From NCBI RefSeq assembly GCF_025629245.1, contig NZ_JANZXN010000015.1:62001-126000 (forward strand): DNA of 64,000 nucleotides, written 5' to 3'. The notes under the pieces are model-generated. The model did not search any database and was not told where the DNA came from. It saw only the letters and a list, made by a program, of their open reading frames with translations. Of this stretch, positions 19,216 through 27,434 are shown piece after piece. Each line of letters begins with the position of its first letter. Positions within the stretch are counted from its first letter, which is position 1. The translations under genes and the position numbers were made by a program. The DNA is from Natronobiforma cellulositropha (GTDB lineage: Archaea; Halobacteriota; Halobacteria; Halobacteriales; Natrialbaceae).

Positions 19216-19289
19216 GCCAGGGGAGCATGGGTGGTACATGCACTCGACTTGTAATCGAGAGTTCACGGGTTCAAATCCCGTCCCTGGCT
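19216..19289 (+). tRNA. tRNA-Thr (anticodon TGT)
   Basis: A 74-nt cloverleaf. The acceptor arm GCCAGGG pairs with CCCTGGC (19282-19288), the discriminator is T, the anticodon stem CTCGA/TCGAG encloses loop CTTGTAA with anticodon TGT, and the T arm is CGGGTTCAAATCCCG. No intron is seen and CCA is not encoded. It follows the GNAT gene by 8 bp, so its promoter lies inside that gene or it is processed from a joint transcript. Confidence 0.97.
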
Positions 19290-19322
19290 CTGTCTACTTG
19301 CTTTTCGATCTGTTCGAAGTGT

Positions 19323-19742
19323 TCACCGCTCGAGTACCTCGATCAGCGTTCCATCCGGGTCGGTGAAGAACAGAATCGTCGAGCCGCTCTCGGTCGTCTG
19401 TGGCTCGCTGATCGTCTCGAGTGACTCCGGCAGGTCGGCGTAGAAGCGCGCGATATCGTCGACGAGAAACCCGAGGTGGGTCGATCCAGGCTGGTTGATC
19501 GTCGCACTCGAGCGCGCCGTTCCGGCGGGTTCGTACTCGACGAGTTCGACGAGAGCACCGCCCGCCTCGAGGTGGGCGAACCTCGCGCTCGCGCCGTCGA
19601 CGCCGACGCCGGTCGCGAAGGCGTCACCGGAGACGCTGAACCGGCTCTCGACCGACAGTCCGAGTACGTCACCGTAGAAGTCGACGGCTCGCTCGAGGTC
19701 GCTGACGGTGATTCCGACGTGGTGGGTCCGTAGTGAGACCAT
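19323..19742 (-). CDS. VOC family protein (glyoxalase/dioxygenase fold)
   Basis: A 139-residue vicinal-oxygen-chelate protein with two beta-alpha-beta-beta-beta modules: THHVGITVSDLERAVDFYGD at the start (metal His) and STHLGFLVDDIARFYADLPE in the second half, ending FTDPDGTLIEVLE (metal Glu). Members include glyoxalase I, methylmalonyl-CoA epimerase and fosfomycin resistance enzymes; the exact reaction is not clear. It is convergent with tRNA-Thr. Confidence 0.9.
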   Translation of the reverse strand: MVSLRTHHVGITVSDLERAVDFYGDVLGLSVESRFSVSGDAFATGVGVDGASARFAHLEAGGALVELVEYEPAGTARSSATINQPGSTHLGFLVDDIARFYADLPESLETISEPQTTESGSTILFFTDPDGTLIEVLER

Positions 19743-19893
19743 ACGCGTGACGAATCGGCCGGTTCACAAAACGATTCACACTCGCCTCGGCCACTCACGG
19801 GGAGCGTGTACGACGAACCTCGGGCGAAAACCGTGGGATAGCACTCCTTGTACACCTTGCAGTGGGTTCTTGAGAGCTAGATAAGACCGCATT

Positions 19894-19907
19894 ACTGTGT
19901 ACACAGT
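19894..19907. promoter_or_regulatory. 14-bp perfect palindrome, candidate operator
   Basis: ACTGTGTACACAGT is identical on both strands. It lies about 165 bp upstream of the HalOD1 gene and 150 bp upstream of the VOC gene start. Confidence 0.5.
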
Positions 19908-20005
19908 GTTCTTGAAATACTATATTTCTCACTAAATTCATAAATTTAGACTTCAATTAGCTGCCAAAATATACACTAGAGGCAGTAATCGTTCATTGAA
20001 CGACG

Positions 20006-20048
20006 ATGCTGTGCGTATCGACTCCCCCGAGGCCACAGCATTTATAAG
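20006..20048 (+). promoter_or_regulatory. HalOD1 promoter: inverted repeat next to TATA box
   Basis: ATGCTGTG (20006-20013) and CACAGCAT (20034-20041) form an 8-bp inverted repeat ending at the TATA box TTTATAAG (20041-20048), 24-31 nt before the ATG at 20072. A regulator bound there would block or recruit TBP/TFB. Confidence 0.5.
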
Positions 20049-20071
20049 TAGGCGAATAATGCATCTGGCTA

Positions 20072-20347
20072 ATGCTCCTATCAGTGGACCGTTCCGACGG
20101 GAAACGAAGCCGATCACTGAGCTTCGAGGTGATCGACGCAGTTGCAGAGCGGGAGGGCGTCGACTCGACCGAAATCGAACCACCCGAGTACGAAGCGCTC
20201 TACGACGTGCTGAACCCGGAGGCGCTGGATGCGCTCTTCGCGCCGCGACACGACGGCACCGAACGGGCCCCCGGGCGCGTCGAATTCACGTTCTGTGGAT
20301 ACGACATCGTCGTGACCAGCGACGGCGAGGTCACCGTCTCCGAGTAA
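20072..20347 (+). CDS. HalOD1 output-domain protein
   Basis: A 91-residue protein made of a halobacterial output domain 1 (HalOD1): SLSFEVIDAVAEREGVDSTEIEPP, then YEALYDVLNPEALDALF, ending VEFTFCGYDIVVTSDGEVTV. This small domain is widespread in haloarchaea, alone or at the end of signalling proteins; its target is unknown. The promoter is close and leaderless. It converges with the thioesterase gene. Confidence 0.85.
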   Translation: MLLSVDRSDGKRSRSLSFEVIDAVAEREGVDSTEIEPPEYEALYDVLNPEALDALFAPRHDGTERAPGRVEFTFCGYDIVVTSDGEVTVSE

Positions 20348-20352
20348 CTGGC

Positions 20353-20817
20353 TCAGGCGTCGTGTCTCTCCCGGTGGGTAGCGATCCGTTCGCGCCAGTG
20401 TTCGGGAATCGATCTCGAGCGACCCCGCTCTCGGTCGACGACGACCTGGACCGTTCGCGCCGTCGCCGCCCTGCGATCGCCGGCGTACACCTCGTACTCC
20501 ATCGGGAGGCTCGACGAGCCGAGCGGTGCCACCCGTAACCCGACCGTCACGGTGTCCGCCGCGTCGATCGGCTGCTCGTAATCGATCGTCAGGTTCGCCA
20601 GGACGGTGTCCGCCTCGACGAGCGACTCGCCGATCACCTCACGGAAGAAGGCCGCTCGAGCCTGCTCTAAGTACGTCGCGTAGACGGCGTTGTTGACGTG
20701 GCCCATGAAGTCGATGTCGCGAAGCCGAACGTCGATGGTGACGACGTAGGGGTACTCGTGGTGTTCGTTCACGTCACCGTCATTGCGTGGCCGGCCGCTG
20801 TATCTGTCGGTCTCCAT
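20353..20817 (-). CDS. Acyl-CoA thioesterase (4HBT hot-dog fold)
   Basis: A 154-residue single hot-dog-domain protein with the 4-hydroxybenzoyl-CoA thioesterase motif DIDFMGHVNNAVYATYLEQA, in which the Asp and the Gly-His-Val-Asn-Asn stretch form the active site. It probably hydrolyses an acyl-CoA; the chain length is unknown. The N-terminal 15 residues are variable and the true start could be a little later. It converges with the HalOD1 gene. Confidence 0.87.
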   Translation of the reverse strand: METDRYSGRPRNDGDVNEHHEYPYVVTIDVRLRDIDFMGHVNNAVYATYLEQARAAFFREVIGESLVEADTVLANLTIDYEQPIDAADTVTVGLRVAPLGSSSLPMEYEVYAGDRRAATARTVQVVVDRERGRSRSIPEHWRERIATHRERHDA

Positions 20818-20918
20818 CGGGGAACCTGGCGAGTGTTGCTGTCACTCACACCGACGGCCGACATTGTAACGCACACGTTACTTTCCGTCTGTGGCCCCGT
20901 TCGGTCACTCCGGCTCTC

Positions 20919-21671
20919 TCAGACCGTCCCACACACCGACTCGAAGACCTCGCGGTGGAGTCGGTCGGCGACCAGTTCCATCAGCGGCTCTAAGTTCGCC
21001 GTGTCCGCCCGGTTGTACTCGATCAGGGTCTCGAGTGCGCCGTCGTCTCCCGCCTCGTACTGGTGCCAGAGTCGCACCGCGTCGAGTCCCGAGATGTCCG
21101 GGAGGTCGCGTTCGATCTCGAGGTCGCGTTCGATCTGTTTCAGCCCGCCACTGAGTCCCAGGCTCTGACAGGGATACATGAGGTCGACGTGTGGCAGGCT
21201 CACGTCCACGTCGTAGTGCTGCTGGAGGAACGGCACGTCGAAGCGCTGGCCGTTGAACGTCACGAGCAGCGCCGAGCGGTCGAACTCTCGCTGGAGACTC
21301 CCAGCGGAGAGGTCCTGGTCTGCGACGAAGGTCTTCGTCTCGCCGCCCCGGTGGACGCTGACGGTCGTCACCTGGTTGCGCGATGGGTCGAGTCCGGTCG
21401 TCTCGATGTCGAGGAAACACGCCTCCTCACGGACGTTCTCGTAGAGCCGCCACCGACTCGAGGCGGGCAGTGCGTCGGCGAAAAAGCGCAGGTCGCCCTC
21501 CTCGAGACACGTGCGTCCGGTCTCGATGTAGGCGTCGATTCGGTCGGCGAGCGTCGAGCCGACGACGCTCCCGTCGAACTCGTCCCAGTGGGTGATGCCG
21601 TGTTCCCAGAGCTTTCGCTCGGTCCGCTCACCGACGCCGCGAACGGGAATGAAGCTGTTCTCGATTCGCAC
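20919..21671 (-). CDS. Ribonuclease H-like DEDD exonuclease with N-terminal HhH
   Basis: About 250 residues. Residues 8-30 (IPVRGVGERTERKLWEHGIT) look like a helix-hairpin-helix. Residues 80-235 form a DEDD exonuclease core: FLDIETTGLDP (Asp88, Glu90), FNGQRFDVPF (Asp145) and YNRADTANL (Asp223). It resembles the YprB/RNase_H_2 group acting on nucleic acid ends. I choose the GTG start at 21671, before RIENSFIPV; the longer frame to 21749 overlaps the promoter of the divergent operon. Confidence 0.85.
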   Translation of the reverse strand: MRIENSFIPVRGVGERTERKLWEHGITHWDEFDGSVVGSTLADRIDAYIETGRTCLEEGDLRFFADALPASSRWRLYENVREEACFLDIETTGLDPSRNQVTTVSVHRGGETKTFVADQDLSAGSLQREFDRSALLVTFNGQRFDVPFLQQHYDVDVSLPHVDLMYPCQSLGLSGGLKQIERDLEIERDLPDISGLDAVRLWHQYEAGDDGALETLIEYNRADTANLEPLMELVADRLHREVFESVCGTV

Positions 21672-21767
21672 ACTCGTCGGAGGGTGTCGAACCGGTAAAA
21701 AGCGTGCGGGTTGCGGCCCACGGTCGCAATCGGAGCTCGCGACCGGCACCCTGCCCCCACGACAAAT

Positions 21768-21774
21768 GTTATAC
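21768..21774 (+). promoter_or_regulatory. TATA box of the Gfo/Idh operon
   Basis: GTTATAC, 23-29 nt upstream of the GTG start at 21797. Confidence 0.6.
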
Positions 21775-21796
21775 AGTGGCGCGGAAAGACCAGTCT

Positions 21797-22900
21797 GTGA
21801 CCTACCGTGTTGCAGTCGTCGGCACCGGCACCGAACCCGAGAACCCCAACCGCGACGGCTACGCGATGGCCTACCACCACGCGGATGGCTACGAGCGACT
21901 CGACGAGTGCGAACTCGTCGCCTGTGCCGACATCGTCGAGGAGAACGCCGCGGCGTTCGCCGACGCCTACGACATCGACGAGGCGGGCATCTTCACCGAC
22001 TACGCGACGATGCTCGAGACGGCCGAACCCGACGTCGTCTCGCTGTGCGTGCCACCGTCGGTCCACGCCGCCATCGCCGTCGACTGTATCCGCTCGGGCG
22101 TCGTCGAGGCGATCCACTGCGAGAAACCGATGGCCGACACCTACGGCGGCGCTCGGCTGATGGCCCAGGAGGCTCTCCGCCACGACGTCCAGCTGACGTT
22201 CAACCACCAGCGCCGGTTCAGCCAGGCGGTCAGAACCGCGAAGTCGCTGCTCGACGACGGTGAGATCGGCCGCCTTGAGCGCGTCGAGTTCCAGGCCTAC
22301 GCCGGCCTGCTCGACTACGGCAGCCACTCGTTCGACCTCTGTTCGTACTTCGTCGACGAGACACCCGGCTCGTGGGTGCTCGCACAGGTCGACTACGGCG
22401 AGGAGAACCGCCTCTTCGGCACCCACAACGAGAACCGGGCGATCGTCTCCTGGGAGTACGAAAACGGCGTCCACGGCATCGGCGTCAGCGACTCGAGCGA
22501 CGACGGCCGCGTGGGGGCGACCATCGGCTGCCACAACCGTCTCTGTGGCAGTGAGGGAACGATCGAACTGGGCGCGGCCGACGCGGACGCGCCGCTTCGC
22601 ATCCGCCGCAGCGGCGACGCCGGGTGGGAGACGGTCGACACCGGCGACGGCTTACACGACTGGGAGTACCTCTACCGGGCCATCGCCGAGACCGTCCGCT
22701 GTCTCGAGACCGGGACCGAATCCGAACTCGGGGCGAAAAACGCCCTCAACGCGACCGAGTTGATCTTCGGTGCCTACGAGTCCGCCCGCCGCCGCGGCCG
22801 CGTCGACCTCCCGCTCGATATCGAGGACAACCCGCTGGTGTCGATGGTCGACAGCGGCGCACTCAGGCCGGAGCCACGGCCCGATACGGAGGACTCCTAG
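21797..22900 (+). CDS. Gfo/Idh/MocA family oxidoreductase
   Basis: A 367-residue NAD(P)-dependent dehydrogenase. The N-terminal Rossmann fold reads YRVAVVGTGTEPENPNRDGY, a GxGxxx motif with an unusual insert before the helix. Then come CADIVEENA, VSLCVPPSVHAA and the family motif HCEKPMADT (Glu-Lys-Pro). The C-terminal domain has GLLDYGSHSFDLCSYF. It acts on a sugar, inositol or similar polyol. The GTG start is set by TATA spacing. It abuts the sugar-isomerase gene, so they form a catabolic operon. Confidence 0.88.
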   Translation: MTYRVAVVGTGTEPENPNRDGYAMAYHHADGYERLDECELVACADIVEENAAAFADAYDIDEAGIFTDYATMLETAEPDVVSLCVPPSVHAAIAVDCIRSGVVEAIHCEKPMADTYGGARLMAQEALRHDVQLTFNHQRRFSQAVRTAKSLLDDGEIGRLERVEFQAYAGLLDYGSHSFDLCSYFVDETPGSWVLAQVDYGEENRLFGTHNENRAIVSWEYENGVHGIGVSDSSDDGRVGATIGCHNRLCGSEGTIELGAADADAPLRIRRSGDAGWETVDTGDGLHDWEYLYRAIAETVRCLETGTESELGAKNALNATELIFGAYESARRRGRVDLPLDIEDNPLVSMVDSGALRPEPRPDTEDS

Positions 22901-23659
22901 ATGCCCCGGACCTCGGTCTGCGTCGAGTTGGTCTACGACGACGAGCCGTTCTCGGCGCGTATCGAACGCGCAGGGACCGCCGGTGCCGACGCGATCGAGT
23001 TCTGGAACTGGCGGGAGAAGGACCTCGAGACCATCGAGCGTGCCGCGAGCGAGGCGGGCGTCTCGGTCGCAGGCTTCACTGCCGGTGGCGTGCTCACCGA
23101 CCCGGCGGTCGCCGACGAGGCGGTCGAGACGATCCGCGAGTCGATCACGGTTGCGACGGGACTCGACGCCGAGGTCCTGATCGTCACGACCGGCCCTGAC
23201 CAGGCGGGACTCCCTCGAGACGTCCAGTACGACTCGATCGTCGACGTCCTCACTCGCGTTTCCCCGGACGCCGAAGCCGCGGGGGTCTCGCTCGTCCTCG
23301 AGCCGTTGAACACGCTCGTCGACCACCCCGGCTACTACCTCACCGCTTCGCGTGAGGGGTTCGCAATCGTCGACGCCGTCGACTCTCCAAACGTGGCGCT
23401 CCTCTACGACGTCTACCATCAGCAGGTCACCGAGGGGAACGTCATCGCGACGCTCACCGAACACGTCGATCTCGTCGGTCACGTCCACGTCGCCGACGTC
23501 CCCGGCCGCCACGAACCCGGGACCGGTGAGCTGAACTACGAACTCATCCTCGAGCGGCTCGAGGGGGCAGGCTACACCGGGTACGTCGGCTGTGAGTTCG
23601 CCCCGCTCGGTGACGCTGACGAGGCGGTCGCTCGCGTCGTCGACTGGCTCTCACCGTAA
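22901..23659 (+). CDS. Sugar phosphate isomerase/epimerase-like (hydroxypyruvate isomerase type)
   Basis: A 252-residue AP-endonuclease-2 type TIM barrel, starting SVCVELVYDDEPFSARIERA and containing LVLEPLNTLVDHPGYYL (metal Glu), LLYDVYHQQVTEGN (metal Asp/His), VGHVHVADVPGRHEPGTGEL and YVGCEFAPLG (Glu). This matches the hydroxypyruvate isomerase/sugar-epimerase group. The ATG directly follows the stop of the Gfo/Idh gene, so they are co-translated and probably consecutive in one sugar pathway. Confidence 0.88.
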   Translation: MPRTSVCVELVYDDEPFSARIERAGTAGADAIEFWNWREKDLETIERAASEAGVSVAGFTAGGVLTDPAVADEAVETIRESITVATGLDAEVLIVTTGPDQAGLPRDVQYDSIVDVLTRVSPDAEAAGVSLVLEPLNTLVDHPGYYLTASREGFAIVDAVDSPNVALLYDVYHQQVTEGNVIATLTEHVDLVGHVHVADVPGRHEPGTGELNYELILERLEGAGYTGYVGCEFAPLGDADEAVARVVDWLSP

Positions 23660-23676
23660 CGAAAAACGAAGCCGCC

Positions 23677-25329
23677 TCAGGTGCTGTTATCCGAGAGGTA
23701 GAGCGTCCGGTCGATGATGTTGATCGTCCCCTCGCCCCACCTCGAGATGGCGTCCCCGCTCGCATCGGGGAGGTCGATGACGATCGTGTTCCCGTCGATG
23801 GTCACCTCGCCTTCCGGCGTCGACTCGCGCTCTGCGAAACTGCGCAACTGGTAGTCGAGTAGCCGTCTGGTCGACCCGGTGATCGTGATCGTGTTCGGAT
23901 CGAACTCGAAGACTACCACCGCCCCTTCCTCGTTGCCCTCCGCCACGATGTCGAAGCCGTGACTCGAGAGGGAGAGTTCCGGCGAATCGTCGTTCATCGC
24001 CTCGATAGCCTCCTCGACGGTGAGTTTCTCTACCTGATCTTCGTCCGTCGCGTCCGCGGCTGTCGACTCGCTCGTCTCCTCATCGAACGCGAACTCCGCG
24101 CTGGTCTCCGCTCCGTCGTCGTCCACCGCGTCGTCCTCTTCTGCACTCTCACCACCAGCCGCGTCGCCGGCCGTCGTCTCCGCTGGCGCATCGTCGTCAC
24201 CGGTCGGGGTTTCGATTTCCTCGCCGCCTGCTTGGTCCTCTCCCCCCTCGAGTCCGTCTGCGTCTGCACCGGCCGGTGGCTCGCCGTCATCATCGCCGCC
24301 ATCATCGCCGTCGTCGTCATCGCCATCATCGCCGTCGTCGTCATCGCCATCATCGCCGTCGTCGTCATCGCCATCATCGCTCTCGTCGCCCTCGTCGCCG
24401 TCATCGCCCTCGTCGCCGTCATCGCCCTCGTCGCCGTCGCCATCGTCGGCACCACCAGTGCCGCCGTCATCGTCGTCACCGGCTGGCTCGACCGGTGCAC
24501 GCTCCTCCTCGTCGTCGATCGCTGGCTCACTCGTCTCGGCTCCCGTCTCCTCGCTTTCCGATCCGGTTTTGTCTCCTTGCGCGGCAGACGGTGCGACTGC
24601 AACGATCGGTTCGTCTTCGTCGTCCCCACCGTCTTCGTCGCCGTCGTCGCCATTCTCACCGTCTGTTTCCTCGACGTCCCAGGCCTCGAGTTCGCCAGCG
24701 ATCGCCGGGCCCGCGGCGATCACGTCGCGGTCGATCGGCGTCAAGTACCACGGCGTCCGGTCGGGAGACGCGATGAACCGGCCACGGTTGTACACCCCTC
24801 GAGGGTGTTCGTCCGGTTCGTCGTCCGTCGACGGCTCCTCGTCGGGAGTCTCGGTCGCCGGTTCGTCTCCCGTCTCGTCTGCTGGTGTGTTGGCCGTCGT
24901 CTCACCCTCGTGTCCTGTTTCTGCGGGGTCTTCGTCACCGGTCGGTGGGGCGGCGGGTTGTTCGTCAGTCGGTCCCTGCTGGGGCGTCTCACTGCTGGGG
25001 GCGTGTGACTCTGGCTGAGCCTGACTACCGTGTTGGGGCTGGTGATCGCCCTGCTGGGGCTGCTGAGGGCCGACCGGACCCGAACTGATCGTTCCGCTGC
25101 CGAGGTGTAACTGCGTTCCGCCACCGCCGGGTGCCCGCGAGATGCCGTCCAGGGCGTAGCCGATGTCTTTCAGATCGTCGTCGAGATTGTCCTCGAGTTT
25201 GTCGATCTTATCGCCCACGCTTCGGAGCGCGAGCGCGACATCCCAGAGCACGACCACACCGAAGAACATGAGCGCGAGGAACACTGTCACGGCGACTCCA
25301 GCGAGAAATTGAATGTCTACTTCGACCAT
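23677..25329 (-). CDS. Very acidic membrane-anchored haloarchaeal protein
   Basis: A 550-residue protein of unknown function. One membrane helix at residues 8-30 (AVTVFLALMFFGVVVLWDVA) precedes a short coiled coil (VGDKIDKLEDNLDDDLKDIG). Next is a Pro/Gln/Gly-rich stretch, then a conserved-looking GVYNRGRFIASPDRTPWYL (about 183-201). A run of DDGDDGDDDD-type repeats follows (about 300-355), and a folded C-terminal domain ends at DLPDASGDAISRWGEGTINI. The acidic part is encoded by 24-bp and 18-bp tandem repeats around 24300-24440, a likely site of length change. The ATG start places the helix right at the N-terminus. Confidence 0.7.
   Translation of the reverse strand: MVEVDIQFLAGVAVTVFLALMFFGVVVLWDVALALRSVGDKIDKLEDNLDDDLKDIGYALDGISRAPGGGGTQLHLGSGTISSGPVGPQQPQQGDHQPQHGSQAQPESHAPSSETPQQGPTDEQPAAPPTGDEDPAETGHEGETTANTPADETGDEPATETPDEEPSTDDEPDEHPRGVYNRGRFIASPDRTPWYLTPIDRDVIAAGPAIAGELEAWDVEETDGENGDDGDEDGGDDEDEPIVAVAPSAAQGDKTGSESEETGAETSEPAIDDEEERAPVEPAGDDDDGGTGGADDGDGDEGDDGDEGDDGDEGDESDDGDDDDGDDGDDDDGDDGDDDDGDDGGDDDGEPPAGADADGLEGGEDQAGGEEIETPTGDDDAPAETTAGDAAGGESAEEDDAVDDDGAETSAEFAFDEETSESTAADATDEDQVEKLTVEEAIEAMNDDSPELSLSSHGFDIVAEGNEEGAVVVFEFDPNTITITGSTRRLLDYQLRSFAERESTPEGEVTIDGNTIVIDLPDASGDAISRWGEGTINIIDRTLYLSDNST
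24300..24440 (-). repeat. Minisatellite in the acidic-protein gene
   Basis: On the plus strand a 24-bp unit (GCCGTCGTCGTCATCGCCAT plus CATC) repeats about three times near 24306-24380. An 18-bp unit (GCCCTCGTCGCCGTCATC) repeats about three times near 24387-24440. Both encode Asp/Gly-rich acidic repeats. Confidence 0.75.
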
Positions 25330-25483
25330 GAATTTCGCTCTTTCGTCTGATAGTTCAGTCGCTATTTATCACTTGTGGCAACATGACAGCACCAGTACCC
25401 TCACGCCAGTTGTGGCGAAAACCGACTGCCGAAAAATTAACCGCCGTGTCGGCTGTACGCGTCTACCACGCCCAGTGCTCGGG

Positions 25484-26197
25484 CTAGAGTGGCAGCCACT
25501 CGCTGGATGTGCGCTGATCTCTGAGGTGCCAGCGCTGTTCGTTGGTGCCGCCGTTCGCACGAACCTCGACGATGGCGTCGAACAGCGGCTCGAGTAAGTT
25601 CACCGCGTCGTGTTCGAGTGCCACCGGCAGGTGGAAGTGTCCCATGCCGTTTACCTGTCGGACCCACGAGGTTATCACGTGTAAGAGTCGAAAGACGTTC
25701 TCTGGCCGGTGGTCGACCAACAGCGGTGCGAGCGAGTCGACGCAGACGCGAAGTTCCGATGGCTCGAGTCCGTCCGCGTCCTCGTCGAAGGCGGTGACGG
25801 TGTCGATCACCTCGGAGCCGAGTACGCTGAGCAGTTCGGTGCCGACGACCGACTGTGACACCGCGCTGTCGTTGCCATCCTCGCCGAGTACTGTGTCGTG
25901 TTCGTCCGTTTCGTCGGCCGCCCGGACGATCACCCGCGTCATCGTCTCCTCGTGGCCGTGTCCTCCCGAACACGTACAGTCGAAGCCGTGTGAGTTCCGT
26001 GGCCGCTCGGTCACGACGAACAGTCGGTACCGGGGGTCGTCACCCGATTCCCCCAGTAACCGGTGACACGCGGCCTTGTGTGCCTGGGTTGCACTCTCAC
26101 CAACGAGCAGGATGTTACTCCCTTCCTGCTTGAGCGAATCGAGTGCGTGTGCGAAGGTCGCACTGTCTGGGATTGTTCCCCCGAGCTCAGTTCCCAT
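25484..26197 (-). CDS. RecA-like haloarchaeal protein (DUF7504-type)
   Basis: A 237-residue protein with NILLVGESATQAHKAACHRLL near the N-terminus and RYRLFVVTERPR, then LRVCVDSLAPLLVDHRPENVF, VITSWVRQVNGMGHFHLPVAL and LFDAIVEVRANGGTNEQRWH. This order (nucleotide-binding-like strand, a CVDSL strand, a final recruit-like strand) matches the RecA/KaiC-derived proteins common in haloarchaea that I recall as DUF7504 or HTR-like. The Walker A lysine is not evident. It probably has a signalling or regulatory role; nothing more can be said. Confidence 0.6.
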   Translation of the reverse strand: MGTELGGTIPDSATFAHALDSLKQEGSNILLVGESATQAHKAACHRLLGESGDDPRYRLFVVTERPRNSHGFDCTCSGGHGHEETMTRVIVRAADETDEHDTVLGEDGNDSAVSQSVVGTELLSVLGSEVIDTVTAFDEDADGLEPSELRVCVDSLAPLLVDHRPENVFRLLHVITSWVRQVNGMGHFHLPVALEHDAVNLLEPLFDAIVEVRANGGTNEQRWHLRDQRTSSEWLPL

Positions 26198-26354
26198 CTT
26201 TTATAGAAAAGGATTCCTCCGGCAATAAATATTGTGGCTCACAGAAATCCACCGAACGGTTCAGTAAATTAAATCGTGTACGTTTCGGAGACCGCCGTCT
26301 GTAGATGTCACTTCGTATCCACTCACTTTTGGGTCGAGCGCCCGTAGCGGGGCT

Positions 26355-27065
26355 ATGAGCGACTCAGACGACGACCTCGCTGAGACCATCGACGACCTCG
26401 CCGAGACGGTCGACGAACTCAAACGCGAACTCCGGTCCCAGCGCCGGCCGCCCCTGCGCCCGCCGACGCCACAGGAGTTACTCCGGGTGACCGACGAACT
26501 CGCGATTCCGACACTCATCGCCGTCCTCGAGACCAACCGCCGCGCACTCGAGGCGTTGCAACGGTCGATTCGCCTGCTCAGACGTGAGCGCGAAGTCAGG
26601 AGCGCGGGCGACGAGTTGAACGACCGGACCCGCGAGCGCGCCGCCGACCTCAGGCGGACGACGCTCGCCCACCTCGACACCACGCTCACCGAACTCGGGC
26701 GCGTCGTCTCCGAGGGTGGCGACCCCCGCGACGAACGCGCGCGCGAACTGCTGGCTGACGCCCGTGCCGTTCGAGACGATATCGACGACCGGTTGCGACG
26801 GCTCGCAGAGGCAGACACGGCGGCCGACGAGGTGAGCGAGCAGGCAGGTGACCCGGACGACGGTGCCGACACGAACACCGACGACGACGAAGACCCAGCC
26901 GACGACGCAGCCGTCGACGTCGACGCCGAACTCGAGACGCTCCGGGACCGGTACGGATCGAACGAAGACGGGCCGAGCGAAGACAGACCGAACGAAAACG
27001 AATCGAACGACGGCGGCGGCGACGAGGAGTCCGGGAGCGGTGACGACGCTCGAGACGACGGCTGA
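26355..27065 (+). CDS. Haloarchaeal coiled-coil protein with acidic tail
   Basis: A 236-residue protein. Residues 1-35 are a heptad-rich acidic helix (DDLAETIDDLAETVDELKRE). Residues 37-110 form a basic helical domain with PTPQELLRVTDELAIPTLIA and a long helix to about 150. The last 80 residues are Asp/Asn/Gly-rich and disordered. No enzyme motif is seen. I recall similar proteins as a DUF in haloarchaea (DUF7547-like). It converges with the DUF35 gene, 3 bp from its stop. Confidence 0.65.
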   Translation: MSDSDDDLAETIDDLAETVDELKRELRSQRRPPLRPPTPQELLRVTDELAIPTLIAVLETNRRALEALQRSIRLLRREREVRSAGDELNDRTRERAADLRRTTLAHLDTTLTELGRVVSEGGDPRDERARELLADARAVRDDIDDRLRRLAEADTAADEVSEQAGDPDDGADTNTDDDEDPADDAAVDVDAELETLRDRYGSNEDGPSEDRPNENESNDGGGDEESGSGDDARDDG

Positions 27066-27068
27066 CCC

Positions 27069-27434
27069 TCAGAGTGGCTCGAAGCGGTAGCCGTCCCACG
27101 CCTGGCTCTCGGGGACTTTGATCCCTTCGTTCGGGTCGCGAAGCTCCTCGGTGTACACCGGGCGGACCTCGGTGCCGGTTTCGACCTCGTCGGTCGTCAC
27201 CTGTCCGATGGCGCGTACGGGTTCACTGTCGACGTCAAACTCGACGATTGCGACGGTGTTCGGCTCTCTGACGCCCGGTGGCGTGGCGGTGCTCGTCGTC
27301 CAGGTAACGACCGTCGCGGTGTACTCGCTCAGGTCGACCGTCTCGACCGGTTTCGAGCCGTCCGGTCCGAGCGGGTGTCCGGGGTAGCTGATCGAGCCAT
27401 CCTCGTAGCGGTACGCTTCCATGCGGTCGCTCAT
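27069..27434 (-). CDS. DUF35-type OB-fold protein, thiolase partner, without zinc cysteines
   Basis: A 121-residue protein with the OB-fold half of DUF35 (LSEYTATVVTWTTSTATPPG, NTVAIVEFDVDSEPVRAIGQ, VETGTEVRPVYTEEL). DUF35 proteins bridge thiolase and HMG-CoA synthase in archaea and normally carry a rubredoxin-like zinc ribbon with CxxC pairs at the N-terminus. Here that region reads YRYEDGSISYPGHPLGPDG and has no cysteine at all. It overlaps the upstream thiolase-like gene by ATGA, so the two proteins are made together. Confidence 0.82.
   Translation of the reverse strand: MSDRMEAYRYEDGSISYPGHPLGPDGSKPVETVDLSEYTATVVTWTTSTATPPGVREPNTVAIVEFDVDSEPVRAIGQVTTDEVETGTEVRPVYTEELRDPNEGIKVPESQAWDGYRFEPL

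Larger units (their letters stand above)
19743..20071. other. AT-rich intergenic region with several dyads
   Basis: No gene in 329 bp. The stretch 19860-20060 is far more AT-rich than its surroundings. It contains the palindrome ACTGTGTACACAGT (19894-19907), CGTTCA-T-TGAACG (19990-20002) and the inverted repeat ATGCTGTG (20006-20013)/CACAGCAT (20034-20041), the last abutting the TATA box of the HalOD1 gene. Confidence 0.6.

Noticed and set aside
19204-19254. Short frame MRDRARGAWVVHALDL after a perfect AGGAGG, overlapping tRNA-Thr
   Set aside because: The sequence is fully explained by the tRNA; the Shine-Dalgarno match lies within the GNAT gene end and is probably chance.
23959-25018. Long plus-strand frames opposite the acidic protein gene (e.g. 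349 codons)
   Set aside because: They are the antisense of GAC/GAG/GGC repeats and give Ile/Val/Arg/His monotony, not a protein.
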